Assembly: GCA_020426005.1 (NCBI GenBank)
Contig: JAGQQW010000016.1
Coordinates: forward strand, 1-45,976
Direction of reading: 5' to 3'
From: Planctomycetota bacterium
GTDB lineage: Bacteria > Planctomycetota > UBA1135 > GCA-002748355
Length of the DNA: 45,976 nt
Positions 33,322-42,847 of the stretch are shown piece by piece (position 1 is the first letter of the stretch; the number at the start of each line of letters is the position of its first letter). A program made the translations under genes and the position numbers. Under the pieces are notes generated by a model. It was given only the letters and a program-made list of their open reading frames with translations. It had not been told where the DNA came from and searched no databases.

Positions 33322-34071
33322 ATGGTGATCCTCGAACGCACGATGCATCCCGGGTGGCTGTCGAACTCGTGGCTCATTGGAGATCACGACGGCGGCCACG
33401 CAGTGCTGATCGACAGCGGCGGGCCAATGGAGCCGTTGGTCGCTGCAATCGAGGCGCACCGACTGACGCTGACGCACGTCCTCTGCACGCACCATCATCC
33501 GGACCACGTCGCGCACAACGCCGACTGGAAGGCGACGACGGGTTGTGCGATCTGCGGCGGCCGCCTCGAGCGGGATCTGTTCCGGGATCTCGACGTGGAA
33601 CTCGAGGACGGGCAGGAGCTGCGGAGCGGCGACCTGCGCGTGCGCGTGGTCTTCACGCCAGGACACACGAAGGGCCAGGTCGCCTTCTCGATCGACGACA
33701 CGTTGCTCGCGACGGGCGACACGCTCTTCCGTGGCAGCATCGGAGGCACGCGCGGAAACGGTCACGGCACGTACGAGCAGATTCGTCAGTCGATCCTCGA
33801 TACGCTGCTTCGCTTCCCGAAGGAGACGCGCATCTTGCCCGGACACTGCGACATGACGAGCGTCGGACGTGAGCTCGAAGAGAATCCGTTCGTCCGGTTC
33901 TGGACTGGCCGCGAACCCTCGACCGACACGCCGTGTCTCGCGCTCGGACAGCCTGCGAGGATGCTCGTCCGAGCCCGCGACTACGATGGTGGAACGAAGT
34001 GCCTCGTGCGCTTCGACGATGGTACGACCGACGTCGTGCCCGGATCCCGAGTCGTGTCGGCCGAAGCGTGA
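33322..34071 (+). CDS. Metallo-beta-lactamase-fold hydrolase (glyoxalase II-like)
   Basis: A 249-residue cytoplasmic protein. The zinc motif T56-H57-H-H59-P-D61-H62 is intact, with downstream FTPGHTKGQVAF (His), LLATGDTLFRGSIGGTRGNGH (Asp) and ILPGHCDMTSVGRELEENPF, the usual arrangement of hydroxyacylglutathione-hydrolase-like enzymes. A roughly 40-residue C-terminal extension (PARMLVRARDYDGGTKCLVRF, ending VVSAEA) looks like a small beta-barrel of Tudor/KOW type and is not usual for the family. The stop overlaps a GTG of the next gene (GTGA). The substrate is likely a thioester but is not determined. Confidence 0.9.
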   Translation: MVILERTMHPGWLSNSWLIGDHDGGHAVLIDSGGPMEPLVAAIEAHRLTLTHVLCTHHHPDHVAHNADWKATTGCAICGGRLERDLFRDLDVELEDGQELRSGDLRVRVVFTPGHTKGQVAFSIDDTLLATGDTLFRGSIGGTRGNGHGTYEQIRQSILDTLLRFPKETRILPGHCDMTSVGRELEENPFVRFWTGREPSTDTPCLALGQPARMLVRARDYDGGTKCLVRFDDGTTDVVPGSRVVSAEA

Positions 34072-34079
34072 CCACCGAC

Positions 34080-36404
34080 ATGTCGCACGAGACACGACAA
34101 ACGGAAGCGGACGCTCCCCCGCGTTCGGGATTCGTGCGCACGGCGCTGTTCCTCGTCCTCGTGGCGGCGCTCGAGCTCGTCTACGCGCTCTACAACCCTC
34201 CGCTCCACAATCCGGACGAACTCTCCCACCTGCAGAACGCAGCATGGTGGCGTGACGAGGGAACGTGGTCGGACCCGTACGCGGAGAACGAACGCATCCA
34301 ACAGGACCACCACCCGCCGTACGCAGGAATCATCGGGGGACTCGTCCTCAAACTGACCGACGGCCTTTTCGACGACGCCGAGCCCGTGTCGCTCCCCGGT
34401 CCGTACGACATCACGCTCGAACCCGGGCGCCCGGAACGCGTGCGCATGAGCGACGCGCTCGCGCCCGCTCGCATCGGACAGCTGTACGTGTTGCGCGCCA
34501 TCATCGCGTTGCATCAAGTGCTGCTCGCGTTCTTCTTGCTGCGCATCGCGGACTTCGTGTGGCGAGATCGGCGTCGCTTTGCATTCGCGATGGCGCTCGC
34601 GTGTTGCGCGATTCCGCAAGTCGCGATGAACGGCGCCGCGCTCACGCCGGACACGCCGCTCGCAGCGTTCTCGACGGCAGCGTTGTGGTTCGCGTTCCGC
34701 GCCGCCGCTGGCGGCGGGTCCAATCTGCGTCTCGGCATCTGGACAGGCTCGTTCTTCGGACTCGCGCTGTGGTGCAAGTCCGGCGCGATCTTCTTGATAC
34801 CGACTCTCGGCGTCGTCGCACTGCTGCGCGCGCACTCGATGCGCAGCCTGCGGGCGGGTTTCGCGTACCTCGGAACCGCAGGCGTCGTCACCCTGATCGT
34901 TGGCGGTTTCTGGTACATGAGGAACGTCTGGCTGCACGGCGATCCATTCCACATGCACGTACTCGTCGAGACGTACGCGTTCGCGATGCGACGCGAACCC
35001 GCGACCGCGACGTTCGTCGAAGTCACGCTGTGGGACATCTTCCGTACGTTCTTCGGCTTCTGGAATCGCGAGATCCTACTACCACGTCCAGGCATCCTCG
35101 CGCTCGCCGGCGTCTGCGGTGCCGCGGCACTCGGCATTGCGCTCCTCGTGCGTCGCAGCGTTCGTTGCGAAGTGCCGCGACAAGCGCTCGTCGCGATTCC
35201 GGTCGCGCTCACCGCGCTCGCGACGCTCTTGACCCTGACCATGATGGGCAACTTCGTCTTCCCGTCGGCACAGGGTCGCTATCTCTACCCAGCACTCGGT
35301 GGCTTCCTGGTTCTGCTGGGAACGGGGCTTCGTGTCGCGGGAAGGATGCGTAGCGACGGACGCGTGTCGTACGTCGTCGCTGCCGGCTGGATCGCGTGCA
35401 CGTTCTGGGGCTTCTCGTACTCGGTGCTGTCCAAGTTCTACGCGTCGCGCAGCCATGCTGCGGGTGAAGGACACGTGCTCTTCTACGAAGATTGCGGCAC
35501 TGCGCACCTGCATCCGCACCTCGTGCCTGGAGCAGGCATGACGCCGCCCGACGAAGGCATGCTCGGACGCGTCGTGCCGTGGCGCACGATCAACGGACAT
35601 CCCGTCGCCGTCGTGTATCGCTTCGACCTCCCCCACGATGCTCCGAAGGACGACTTGCAGGTACGCGTCACCTACTACAACCCGGACCCGACGACCCCCT
35701 TCGTCGCGCACGAGCGCGGTCAATTCGTCTACACCACGCAGCGGCTTCGCGCGAACCAAACGCTGCTGCACGACGAGATCGAAATCACGAGCGAGCCGAA
35801 GGAGTTCGTCTTCCCGATTCCGAAGTCGGCGCTCGGCAACGGGAACGAACTCGAACTGAAGTTCGAGAAGGTCGCCGGAATCGCCGCGTGCGTCGCCGAG
35901 ATCTGGATCGAGCGTCGCTGGCTCGGCGTGCGACAATCAGGCGACGCACACGTCGTGACGAATCGCACGAAGCGCACGCTGTCGACCATTTGCGTCACGG
36001 GCGAAGGCGCAACGCGCAAAGAACTCCATCAAGACCTGCGCCCCGGCGACGAAGTTCGCATCGACCAGCCTAGGTTCCGCGTCGCGATGCTCGAACTCGC
36101 ATCGCCGTGGATGCTGCGCGAAGCAGAAGCGCACAAGGCGAAGACATCGCGTTGGTTCGGCCATCAAGCCGCGAGCGGTGGCTACTTCGTCCGCGGCGAG
36201 GGAAGCGTCGCCAAGCTGCCGTTCCGAACCGATCTCGAAGGCGGCGCATTCCGCGCACGCATCATCGAAGGCGACGGGGACGTTTGGAAGTGGATCGAGC
36301 CGCCCGCAAAGCGCGACGCCGAAGGCAATCTCGACATCACGTACGAGAGCCGCTTCGACCTCGACTACGTCGAACTCGTCGGTGGTGTGCGACCGGGGTT
36401 CTAG
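34080..36404 (+). CDS. GT-C-type integral membrane protein (glycosyltransferase-like) with large C-terminal soluble domain
   Basis: A 774-residue protein. TM1 (TALFLVLVAALELVYALY) is followed by the loop motif NPPLHNPDELSHLQNAAWW, where D-E corresponds to the acidic catalytic pair of GT-C glycosyltransferases (DUF2142 proteins have a similar PDE motif). About ten further membrane helices lie within residues 130-460. The last 300 residues are soluble and beta-rich (VRVTYYNPDPTTPFVAH, NELELKFEKVAGIAACVAEIWIE). It probably uses a polyprenyl-linked sugar outside the membrane. ATG at 34080 is listed; GTG at 34068 overlaps the preceding stop and would couple translation. The acceptor is unknown. 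Confidence 0.8.
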   Translation: MSHETRQTEADAPPRSGFVRTALFLVLVAALELVYALYNPPLHNPDELSHLQNAAWWRDEGTWSDPYAENERIQQDHHPPYAGIIGGLVLKLTDGLFDDAEPVSLPGPYDITLEPGRPERVRMSDALAPARIGQLYVLRAIIALHQVLLAFFLLRIADFVWRDRRRFAFAMALACCAIPQVAMNGAALTPDTPLAAFSTAALWFAFRAAAGGGSNLRLGIWTGSFFGLALWCKSGAIFLIPTLGVVALLRAHSMRSLRAGFAYLGTAGVVTLIVGGFWYMRNVWLHGDPFHMHVLVETYAFAMRREPATATFVEVTLWDIFRTFFGFWNREILLPRPGILALAGVCGAAALGIALLVRRSVRCEVPRQALVAIPVALTALATLLTLTMMGNFVFPSAQGRYLYPALGGFLVLLGTGLRVAGRMRSDGRVSYVVAAGWIACTFWGFSYSVLSKFYASRSHAAGEGHVLFYEDCGTAHLHPHLVPGAGMTPPDEGMLGRVVPWRTINGHPVAVVYRFDLPHDAPKDDLQVRVTYYNPDPTTPFVAHERGQFVYTTQRLRANQTLLHDEIEITSEPKEFVFPIPKSALGNGNELELKFEKVAGIAACVAEIWIERRWLGVRQSGDAHVVTNRTKRTLSTICVTGEGATRKELHQDLRPGDEVRIDQPRFRVAMLELASPWMLREAEAHKAKTSRWFGHQAASGGYFVRGEGSVAKLPFRTDLEGGAFRARIIEGDGDVWKWIEPPAKRDAEGNLDITYESRFDLDYVELVGGVRPGF

Positions 36405-36432
36405 TGGTAGGCGACTGTGCGCAGGCCACGCC

Positions 36433-38715
36433 TCACCCACCGCGTTGACGTTGCTCGACGCCCGCGAGCATCGAGATCGCCGTGGCCTCCTGGATGACGT
36501 CGCCGACGCTCGCGTAGCGCGTTACGAGACCGATCGGGCTCGTGAGGCCGACCAGCAGCGGTCCGATCACGGCGGAAGCACCGAAGTGCTGCGCGATCTT
36601 GTAGCTGATGTTGCCGGCGGCGAGATTCGGGAAGACGAGCACGTTCGCCTTGCCTTCGAGGTGAGAAAACGGGAAGTGCTCGTGCCGGAACTCCGGCATG
36701 AGCGCCGTGTCGGCCTGCATCTCACCATCGACGATCAGATCGTCCCCACATCGATCGCGGATGATCTCGGATGCGCGCGCCATCTTGCGCGCTTCGCCAT
36801 CCTCGACCGAACCGAAGTTGGAGAAGCTCAAGAGAGCAACCTTCGGGTCGACCCCGAATTGGCGCGCGAGCCTTGCGGTCGAGATCGCGATCTCCGCGAT
36901 TCCTTCGGCTGACGGAGAGATCTGCGCCGTCGTGTCGGCGAAGAAATACGGTTCGTTACGATGCACCACGAGGTGGGCGCCCGCTGCTCTCGAACAACCA
37001 TCGCGCAACCCGACGATCCGCAGCAACGGCCCGAGCATGTTGGGGAAACTGTCTGCGAGCCCGGCGACCATGCCATCCGCGTCGTTCATCGCGAGCATCA
37101 TCGACGCGAACGGGAGGCGCCACTTCATCGCACGCTGTGCGAGGAATCGGCTGACTCCCTTCCGCTGGCGGCGCTCGAAGAGCTCTCGCCAGTAGCGCTC
37201 GTAATGCTCCGAACGCGCGGGATCGATGATCTCGATGAGTCCGTCGCTCAAGTGGTCGACGAGCTCGAGCCGTTCGATCTGACGACGAATCGCGCTCGGA
37301 TCTCCGATCAACACCGGCTTCGCGAGGCGATCTTCGACGAGCGTGACTGCCGCCTTGAGCACCTTCTCGTGATCCCCTTCCGGGAAGACGACGCGTTTGC
37401 AATGTGCCCGTGCTTCGTGACTCATGAAACGCAACAGCTGGCTGTGCTGTCCGAGCCGCGCACCGAGTCCTTGAACGTACTCGTCCCAGTCCTCGATCAT
37501 GTGGCGCGCGACGCCCGATGCGCACGCCGCGCGTGCCACTGCCGGCGCGACGCGCGTCAGCACACGCGGGTCCATCGGCTTCGGGATCAGATACTCGGGT
37601 CCGAACTCGAACTGCGAGCCGCCATAGGCGTGACTCACGGTGGTCGGCACGGGCTCTCGCGCGAGCTCGGCGATCGCGTGCACCGCGGCGAGCTTCATGC
37701 CTTCGTCGATCGCGCGTGCGCGCACGTCGAGCGCACCGCGGAACAGGTACGGGAAGCCGAGGACGTTGTTGACTTGGTTCGGGTGGTCCGATCGGCCGGT
37801 GCACACGATCGCATCCGGTCGAACGCGGCGAGCTTCTTCGTACGGGATTTCGGGATCCGGATTCGAGAGTGCCATCACGAGCGGCCGGTCGGACATCTTC
37901 GCGATCTCCGTCCCGGTCATGATCCCGCCGCGCGACAAGCCGACGAAGACGTCGGCGCCGACGAGCGCGTCTTCGAGACTCTCGAGGTCGGTCTCGCGGA
38001 CGAAGGGGCGCTTGTACTCGTTGGGCTCGTCACCACGTCCGGTGCGAAGCACACCTTGCGAGTCGCAGACGATCAAGTTGGACCGCTCGACGCCGAGCAG
38101 CAGCATCATGTTGGCGCACGCGAGCGCCGACGCACCTGCGCCCGAGAACACCACGCGTACGTCCGACGCACGGCGATCGCAGAGTTCGAGCCAGTTGAGG
38201 AATGCAGCCCCGGAAATGATCGCCGTCCCGTGCTGATCGTCGTGGAACACGGGAATGTCCATCTCGGCCGAAAGGCGGCGTTCGATCTCGAAACACTCGG
38301 GGGCCTTGATGTCTTCGAGGTTCACGCCTCCGAACGTCGGCTCGAGCGCTTTGACCGTCTTGCAGAACGCATCGACGTCCTTGCAATCGAGCTCGATGTC
38401 GAACACATCGATGTCGGCGAAGCGCTTGAACAGGATCGCCTTCCCCTCCATCACGGGCTTCGACGCCAATGGGCCGATGTCTCCGAGCCCGAGGACCGCA
38501 GTTCCGTTGGACACGACCGCGACGAGATTGCCGCGCGCCGTGTAGAGGAAGCTGTCCTCGGGGCGTTTCGCGATCTCTCGACAGGGCTCCGCGACTCCGG
38601 GGCTGTAGGCGAGCGAGAGATCCTGTTGGGAATACGAAGGCTTCGTCGGGTGAATCTCCAGCTTCCCGGGCCTTCCCTCGCTGTGATAGGCGAGGGCATC
38701 TTGCGGTCGTACCAT
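36433..38715 (-). CDS. maeB: NADP-dependent malic enzyme with C-terminal phosphotransacetylase-like domain
   Basis: A 760-residue cytoplasmic enzyme of the MaeB type, which decarboxylates malate to pyruvate and yields NADPH. The malic-enzyme part (1-425) shows [76 protein letters not shown] and [10 protein letters not shown]. The phosphotransacetylase-like part (about 435-760) has [29 protein letters not shown] and [19 protein letters not shown]; in MaeB it is a regulatory acetyl-CoA-binding domain. Length and motifs are normal. ATG at 38715 fits the family start. It stands alone between convergent and divergent neighbours. Confidence 0.97.
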   Translation of the reverse strand: MVRPQDALAYHSEGRPGKLEIHPTKPSYSQQDLSLAYSPGVAEPCREIAKRPEDSFLYTARGNLVAVVSNGTAVLGLGDIGPLASKPVMEGKAILFKRFADIDVFDIELDCKDVDAFCKTVKALEPTFGGVNLEDIKAPECFEIERRLSAEMDIPVFHDDQHGTAIISGAAFLNWLELCDRRASDVRVVFSGAGASALACANMMLLLGVERSNLIVCDSQGVLRTGRGDEPNEYKRPFVRETDLESLEDALVGADVFVGLSRGGIMTGTEIAKMSDRPLVMALSNPDPEIPYEEARRVRPDAIVCTGRSDHPNQVNNVLGFPYLFRGALDVRARAIDEGMKLAAVHAIAELAREPVPTTVSHAYGGSQFEFGPEYLIPKPMDPRVLTRVAPAVARAACASGVARHMIEDWDEYVQGLGARLGQHSQLLRFMSHEARAHCKRVVFPEGDHEKVLKAAVTLVEDRLAKPVLIGDPSAIRRQIERLELVDHLSDGLIEIIDPARSEHYERYWRELFERRQRKGVSRFLAQRAMKWRLPFASMMLAMNDADGMVAGLADSFPNMLGPLLRIVGLRDGCSRAAGAHLVVHRNEPYFFADTTAQISPSAEGIAEIAISTARLARQFGVDPKVALLSFSNFGSVEDGEARKMARASEIIRDRCGDDLIVDGEMQADTALMPEFRHEHFPFSHLEGKANVLVFPNLAAGNISYKIAQHFGASAVIGPLLVGLTSPIGLVTRYASVGDVIQEATAISMLAGVEQRQRGG

Positions 38716-38803
38716 GCGTCGTTCGTCTCCTGCCCGGCATGTTCGCGTGCGAGGCGCCTCGCGTAAACGAGTAGAATCGAGGACGTCCATCACGGACCCG
38801 CAC

Positions 38804-40015
38804 ATGAAGAGCCTCCACAATCGCCTGGCACGGTTCGTGTTCGTCAGCCTGTTCGCGACACCGATCGCTGCGCAACGGACCTACGTCGTCGATGCAGCGA
38901 ACGGACCGGGTACCGACTTCACGGTGCTGCAGGCCGCCTGCGATGCCGCGAACCACGGAGACACGCTCCTCGTCAAGCCAGGCATCTATGTGGAGACCGT
39001 CGTCCGCAAGGGCATCGCGATCGTCGGCCAGCCGGGCGTACGCATCTACGGCTTCAACGCCCCGGGGCTCACGATCACGTCCATTCCCGCCGCGAGGACG
39101 TGCACAGTCACACGCGTCGAGTCCCTCCGCTTCACGTACGGCGGCCCGATCGCGCTCGTCACGGACTGCGCTGGAGCGGTGCATCTCGAAGGTCTGCAGA
39201 CTCAGCCCGTGATCACGCCCGCGATCACGGACAGCGGCCTCGCAATTCGGCGCTCGGTCCAGGTGACCGTGCACGGTGCCATGATCGAGTGCGGCGTCGC
39301 GGCGGAGAAGAGCACGTTCGCGATCACCGACTCGATCCTGATCGGCCGCTCGACGGCAGCGACCGACATCCGGGTCCCGAGCACGCCAGGATTGACGGCG
39401 AAGGACAGTGACCTCGAAATCGCTGGAACCTCGATCCGAGGCGGCGATTGGGGGTGGACACTCTGGGGGATCGAACTCGCCTCGCCCGCGGTCTTTCTCG
39501 AAGGGTCGAACGCGAGCATCGCGGGGGCCTCGGTCTCTCTCCGGGCAGGTGCAGAACAGAACACGGTTCCGGGCATGACCGCCATGTGGGTCGATCGAGG
39601 TGTCGCGTACGTCGCTCCGACGGTGATTGTCGTGCCTTCGGGCAGCGCACTGCCGTATTGGACCTCCGCGACGGGGCGCGTCGTCTCGGTCGAGCAGCCG
39701 AGCCTCTCGGCGACTTCGACCGCGCCCGGCGGCTCGATCGTGACCGACGTGTTCGGCCGCGCCTCGTCCATCGGGGCGCTCGTCCTCGGCGTTCCCGGAC
39801 CGCGGCAGCCCGTCCAGAACGGCGCATTGTGGATCGACCCGACTTCGCTGTCCTACGCCGGGATCTTCGCCCTGGCATCATCCCGACATCGAATCGCAGC
39901 GATCCCGGTCCCCGCGGACGGAAAACTGCACGGCGTCGCGGTCGCGATGCAGGCGATCGAACTGTACGCTTCGACCCTGTCGATCTCCGCCCCCGCAACG
40001 ATCGTCCTCTACTGA
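38804..40015 (+). CDS. Secreted beta-helix-like protein with shared C-terminal domain
   Basis: A 403-residue exported protein. A signal peptide (to about residue 23, ending PIAAQ) precedes TYVVDAANGPGTDFTVLQAACDAANHGDTLLVKPGIYVETVV, the opening of Planctomycetota/Myxococcota right-handed beta-helix proteins. Helical rungs continue to about residue 270. The C-terminal 105 residues (SIGALVLGVPG, then AAIPVPADGKLHGVAVAMQAIEL) show the same layout as the C-terminal domains at 4444 and 31889, but with PVPADGKL for PIPNDPxL. ATG at 38804 begins the signal peptide; an upstream TAGAAT at 38772-38777 could be a -10 element. Function unknown. Confidence 0.82.
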   Translation: MKSLHNRLARFVFVSLFATPIAAQRTYVVDAANGPGTDFTVLQAACDAANHGDTLLVKPGIYVETVVRKGIAIVGQPGVRIYGFNAPGLTITSIPAARTCTVTRVESLRFTYGGPIALVTDCAGAVHLEGLQTQPVITPAITDSGLAIRRSVQVTVHGAMIECGVAAEKSTFAITDSILIGRSTAATDIRVPSTPGLTAKDSDLEIAGTSIRGGDWGWTLWGIELASPAVFLEGSNASIAGASVSLRAGAEQNTVPGMTAMWVDRGVAYVAPTVIVVPSGSALPYWTSATGRVVSVEQPSLSATSTAPGGSIVTDVFGRASSIGALVLGVPGPRQPVQNGALWIDPTSLSYAGIFALASSRHRIAAIPVPADGKLHGVAVAMQAIELYASTLSISAPATIVLY

Positions 40016-40043
40016 CCGTCGCTATCCCGTCGTTCGATCTGCC

Positions 40044-40586
40044 GTGCACTCCGATTCGAAACTCCGCGCCGCTCGCCTATTCGTCGTTCCAGCCCTCTTC
40101 GTCGTCGCCCTCGTCGCCGGGTCGTGTTCGAAGTCCCCGACCAAGCCGCAGGCTTCGGGGAACAACAGCACCATCGCGCAGCCAACGGGTTCTGGAGCTG
40201 CGCCGAAGACCGAGAAGGCCGCCCAGGGCAATGCCCACGGATCGAAGACTCCATCACGGCCGCTCCCGCGTCTCGCGGATGCGACCGTGAGCTCGATCCG
40301 CAAGCACGTCGCCGACGCGAAGACGGCCTACAACGAGGCGATCAAGGTCCACGAAGACGCACCCTCCGACAAGGACACGTTCTTCGCCGCCCTGAACCGC
40401 TGCAAGAACGAACTCGACGCCGCGGACGCAGAGCTCCAGCCGGTCACCTTGTGGGAAGAGGAGAGCAGCATGGAGGATTGGAAGGTCAGTGCGGAAGAGG
40501 ACGGCTACCTCCGCACGCTGATGCCGATTCTCGGGCAAATCGACAAGATGCGGGCCGCCGCGGAGAAGATCTCCCGCCCCCGCTGA
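40044..40586 (+). CDS. Small probable lipoprotein of unknown function
   Basis: A 180-residue protein with a hydrophobic N-terminus (LFVVPALFVVALVAGSC) and a plausible lipobox Cys near residue 28. A Ser/Thr/Ala/Gly-rich linker (30-75) and an alpha-helical C-terminal domain (80-180, e.g. ADAKTAYNEAIKVHEDA) follow. The start is GTG at 40044, as no ATG precedes the signal. It starts 28 bases after the beta-helix gene and ends 73 bases before the PPIase gene, so the three may be co-transcribed. No known family is recognised. Confidence 0.7.
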   Translation: MHSDSKLRAARLFVVPALFVVALVAGSCSKSPTKPQASGNNSTIAQPTGSGAAPKTEKAAQGNAHGSKTPSRPLPRLADATVSSIRKHVADAKTAYNEAIKVHEDAPSDKDTFFAALNRCKNELDAADAELQPVTLWEEESSMEDWKVSAEEDGYLRTLMPILGQIDKMRAAAEKISRPR

Positions 40587-40659
40587 CACGCGATCCTGAA
40601 AACTCGGGACGGAATCCCGCACGTCGTGCGTCGTTCGTCCCTCCGAACCAGGTCCGACG

Positions 40660-42021
40660 ATGCAGATTCGACGCACGCTCACTTCCACGGTTCTCTCGGC
40701 GATGGTCGTCTCGACGTTGCCGACCCTACCGGCGCAGGCCCAGGATGCGTCGCGCTTCGCAGCGACCTTCGCGGGCGGGTCGGTGACGTGGAACGAGTTC
40801 CACGAAGAACTCGCCCGTCGTCATCGCGGAAAGCAGCTCGGTAAGGACAGCCTCGAGCATCTGGTCGAGAAGGCGATCGTCGAACGCGAGGCCGAGCGAC
40901 GAGGCGAGAAGGTCTCCAAGGAAGAGATCGACCGCTACCTCGAGATGCTCGAAAAGCAGCTCGCTGCAGCCGATCGATCGCTGCGCGAGCACCTCGCATC
41001 CCGTGCGACGAGCCTTGCGTCGTTTCGAGACTACATCGCGCTGAGCCGTCTCTACGAGCGGCTCGCCCGCGCGGACCTGGGTCTGGACGAGAACACGCCG
41101 CTCGATTCGGGCCGCCGCAAACTCTGGATCACGGAGCAGAAACGCAAGCACACCGTCGAGACGGATGTCGGCAAGCTACCGCAGGACGCGGCCGCCCTCG
41201 TCGACGAAGACCCGATCGCACTCGCCGATCTCGGCCTGACCATGGCGCGCTCCCTCGTCGCCGAAGAACGTCGTTCGATCCTTCGTCAGATGGTCGCCTA
41301 CCGCCTGCTCGGACGCGAGGCCGAGCGCCTCGGCATCGAGATCACGAACGAGCACTACGAGAAGGCCCTCGCGACGAAGCGCTCCGAGATCGAGTCGAGC
41401 CCCGAGTATTCGAAACACGGCATCGACCTCGAAAGCCTGCTGCGCGCCCAAGGACGATCGATCGCGGACATGCAGCGCGGAGAGGTCTTTCGCGCAGAGG
41501 TCCTGATCGAAGCGATCGGACGCAAGCGATTCACGGACGACGACTTGAAGGCGAAGCTCGAGAAGGACCCGGAACTGTGGGATCGCCGAGTCGGGGCGAG
41601 TCGCGAAGTCCATCGCATCCTGTTGGCAATAGGTGAGCAACGGAACGAAGAGCAAGCGATTCGAGACGCGAAGGTCCTCGCCGCGAAGATCACCGATGCG
41701 CAGACCTTCGCTGCTGCTGCGAGGCGCTTTTCGGACGACGAAGGGAGCAAAGGGCGCGGCGGTCGACTCGGATGGCTGCATCGCGAAGAGCCCGGTGTCG
41801 ACGAAGCCCTTGTCGCTGCCGCCTTCCGCCTCGAGTTCGGCAAGGTTTCCGAGCCCGTCCGAGACAGCGACGGTGTTTCGTTGCTCCTCGTGACCCAGGC
41901 GACGACGGGTCCGAAGGATCGCGCACGACTGATGGCGATGCGACGCTACGAAGTCGGCGCGTGGCTACGCGATCTCGTCGATCGCGCGGGCATCGAGTTC
42001 CACGCACTTCCCGTGCAATGA
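40660..42021 (+). CDS. Parvulin-type peptidylprolyl isomerase (SurA/PrsA-like)
   Basis: A 453-residue exported folding factor. A signal peptide (to about residue 28, ending AQAQ) is followed by long charged helices (30-300) with two SurA_N-like segments (HLVEKAIVEREAERRGEKVSKEEIDRYL and AYRLLGREAERLGIEITNEHYEKAL). The C-terminal parvulin domain (about 315-415) reads SREVHRILLAIG, FAAAARRFSDDEGSKGRGGRLGWL, AAFRLEFGKVSEPVRDSDGVSLLLV. It would assist folding of exported proteins in the periplasm. The duplicated chaperone-like helices suggest internal duplication. It lies 38 bases upstream of the VOC gene. Confidence 0.9.
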   Translation: MQIRRTLTSTVLSAMVVSTLPTLPAQAQDASRFAATFAGGSVTWNEFHEELARRHRGKQLGKDSLEHLVEKAIVEREAERRGEKVSKEEIDRYLEMLEKQLAAADRSLREHLASRATSLASFRDYIALSRLYERLARADLGLDENTPLDSGRRKLWITEQKRKHTVETDVGKLPQDAAALVDEDPIALADLGLTMARSLVAEERRSILRQMVAYRLLGREAERLGIEITNEHYEKALATKRSEIESSPEYSKHGIDLESLLRAQGRSIADMQRGEVFRAEVLIEAIGRKRFTDDDLKAKLEKDPELWDRRVGASREVHRILLAIGEQRNEEQAIRDAKVLAAKITDAQTFAAAARRFSDDEGSKGRGGRLGWLHREEPGVDEALVAAAFRLEFGKVSEPVRDSDGVSLLLVTQATTGPKDRARLMAMRRYEVGAWLRDLVDRAGIEFHALPVQ

Positions 42022-42060
42022 CCGTGACGTGAGCCGTTCGAGTACCGAAGGAGAGAAGCG

Positions 42061-42822
42061 ATGACACAGAAGGGCCCGTGGCCGGGACGATTCGTCTGGC
42101 ACGACTTGATGACGACCGACGCCGCGAAATCGAAGGACTTCTACTGCAGCCTCTTCGATTGGACGATCGACGAGCGACCGATGCCCGGCTTCACGTATCA
42201 CATGATCGTTGCCGGCGACGGCGGCATCGGAGGCATCGTCGAGGAAAAGGCGATTCCGATGAGCCACTGGATGCACTACGTCGCGACACTCGACATCGAT
42301 GCATCGGTCGCGCGCTGCAAGGAACTCGGGGGAAGCGTCTGTATCGGCCCCGCGGACATCCCGCAGACCGGAAAGTTCGCCGTCGTCTCGGATCCCCAAG
42401 GTGGCTACTTCTCGCTCTTCGAAGGCCTTCCCGAGTCGCCCGGTGTCGATCCCGATGCACCGTGCGTGGGACGCGTGTGTTGGAACGAGCTGCTGACGAC
42501 GGACGACGGCGGCGCGCAGTCGTTCTACTCGGCCATGTTCGACTGGCAGGACGCCCCCCGGGACCTCGGTCCGATGGGGACCTATCACGTCCAGACGCTC
42601 GGCGACGCGCAGGTCGCGGGCATCATGAAGAACCCCGCGCCCGGCCTCCCGACGTATTGGGTGCCCTACTTCTTCGTCAGCGACCTCGAAGCGAGCACGA
42701 AGCGCGCGAAGGGTCTCGGGGCGACCTGCCACGTCGAACTCATGCCGATCGAAGGCGTGGGTCGCTTCTCGATGCTGCAGGACACACTCGGCGCGTGTTT
42801 CGCACTGTTCGCCACGCCGTGA
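42061..42822 (+). CDS. Two-domain VOC (glyoxalase/bleomycin-resistance fold) protein
   Basis: A 253-residue cytoplasmic protein of two tandem VOC modules. The first (about 6-125) has FVWHDLMTTDAAKSKDFYCSLFDWTIDERP and FAVVSDPQGGYFSLFEG. The second (about 135-253) has VCWNELLTTDDGGAQSFYSAMFDWQ and FSMLQDTLGACFALFATP. The layout is that of the large COG3324-like family, whose natural substrates are mostly unknown. The start is supported by GGAGAG about seven bases upstream of the ATG. It ends 25 bases from the convergent ygfZ. Confidence 0.92.
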   Translation: MTQKGPWPGRFVWHDLMTTDAAKSKDFYCSLFDWTIDERPMPGFTYHMIVAGDGGIGGIVEEKAIPMSHWMHYVATLDIDASVARCKELGGSVCIGPADIPQTGKFAVVSDPQGGYFSLFEGLPESPGVDPDAPCVGRVCWNELLTTDDGGAQSFYSAMFDWQDAPRDLGPMGTYHVQTLGDAQVAGIMKNPAPGLPTYWVPYFFVSDLEASTKRAKGLGATCHVELMPIEGVGRFSMLQDTLGACFALFATP

Positions 42823-42847
42823 CGCGAACGCGGATCGCGGTCGCCGT

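Noticed and set aside
36961..38766. 601-codon plus-strand open frame opposite maeB
   Set aside because: It is antisense to one of the most certain genes in the window and has no recognisable motifs.
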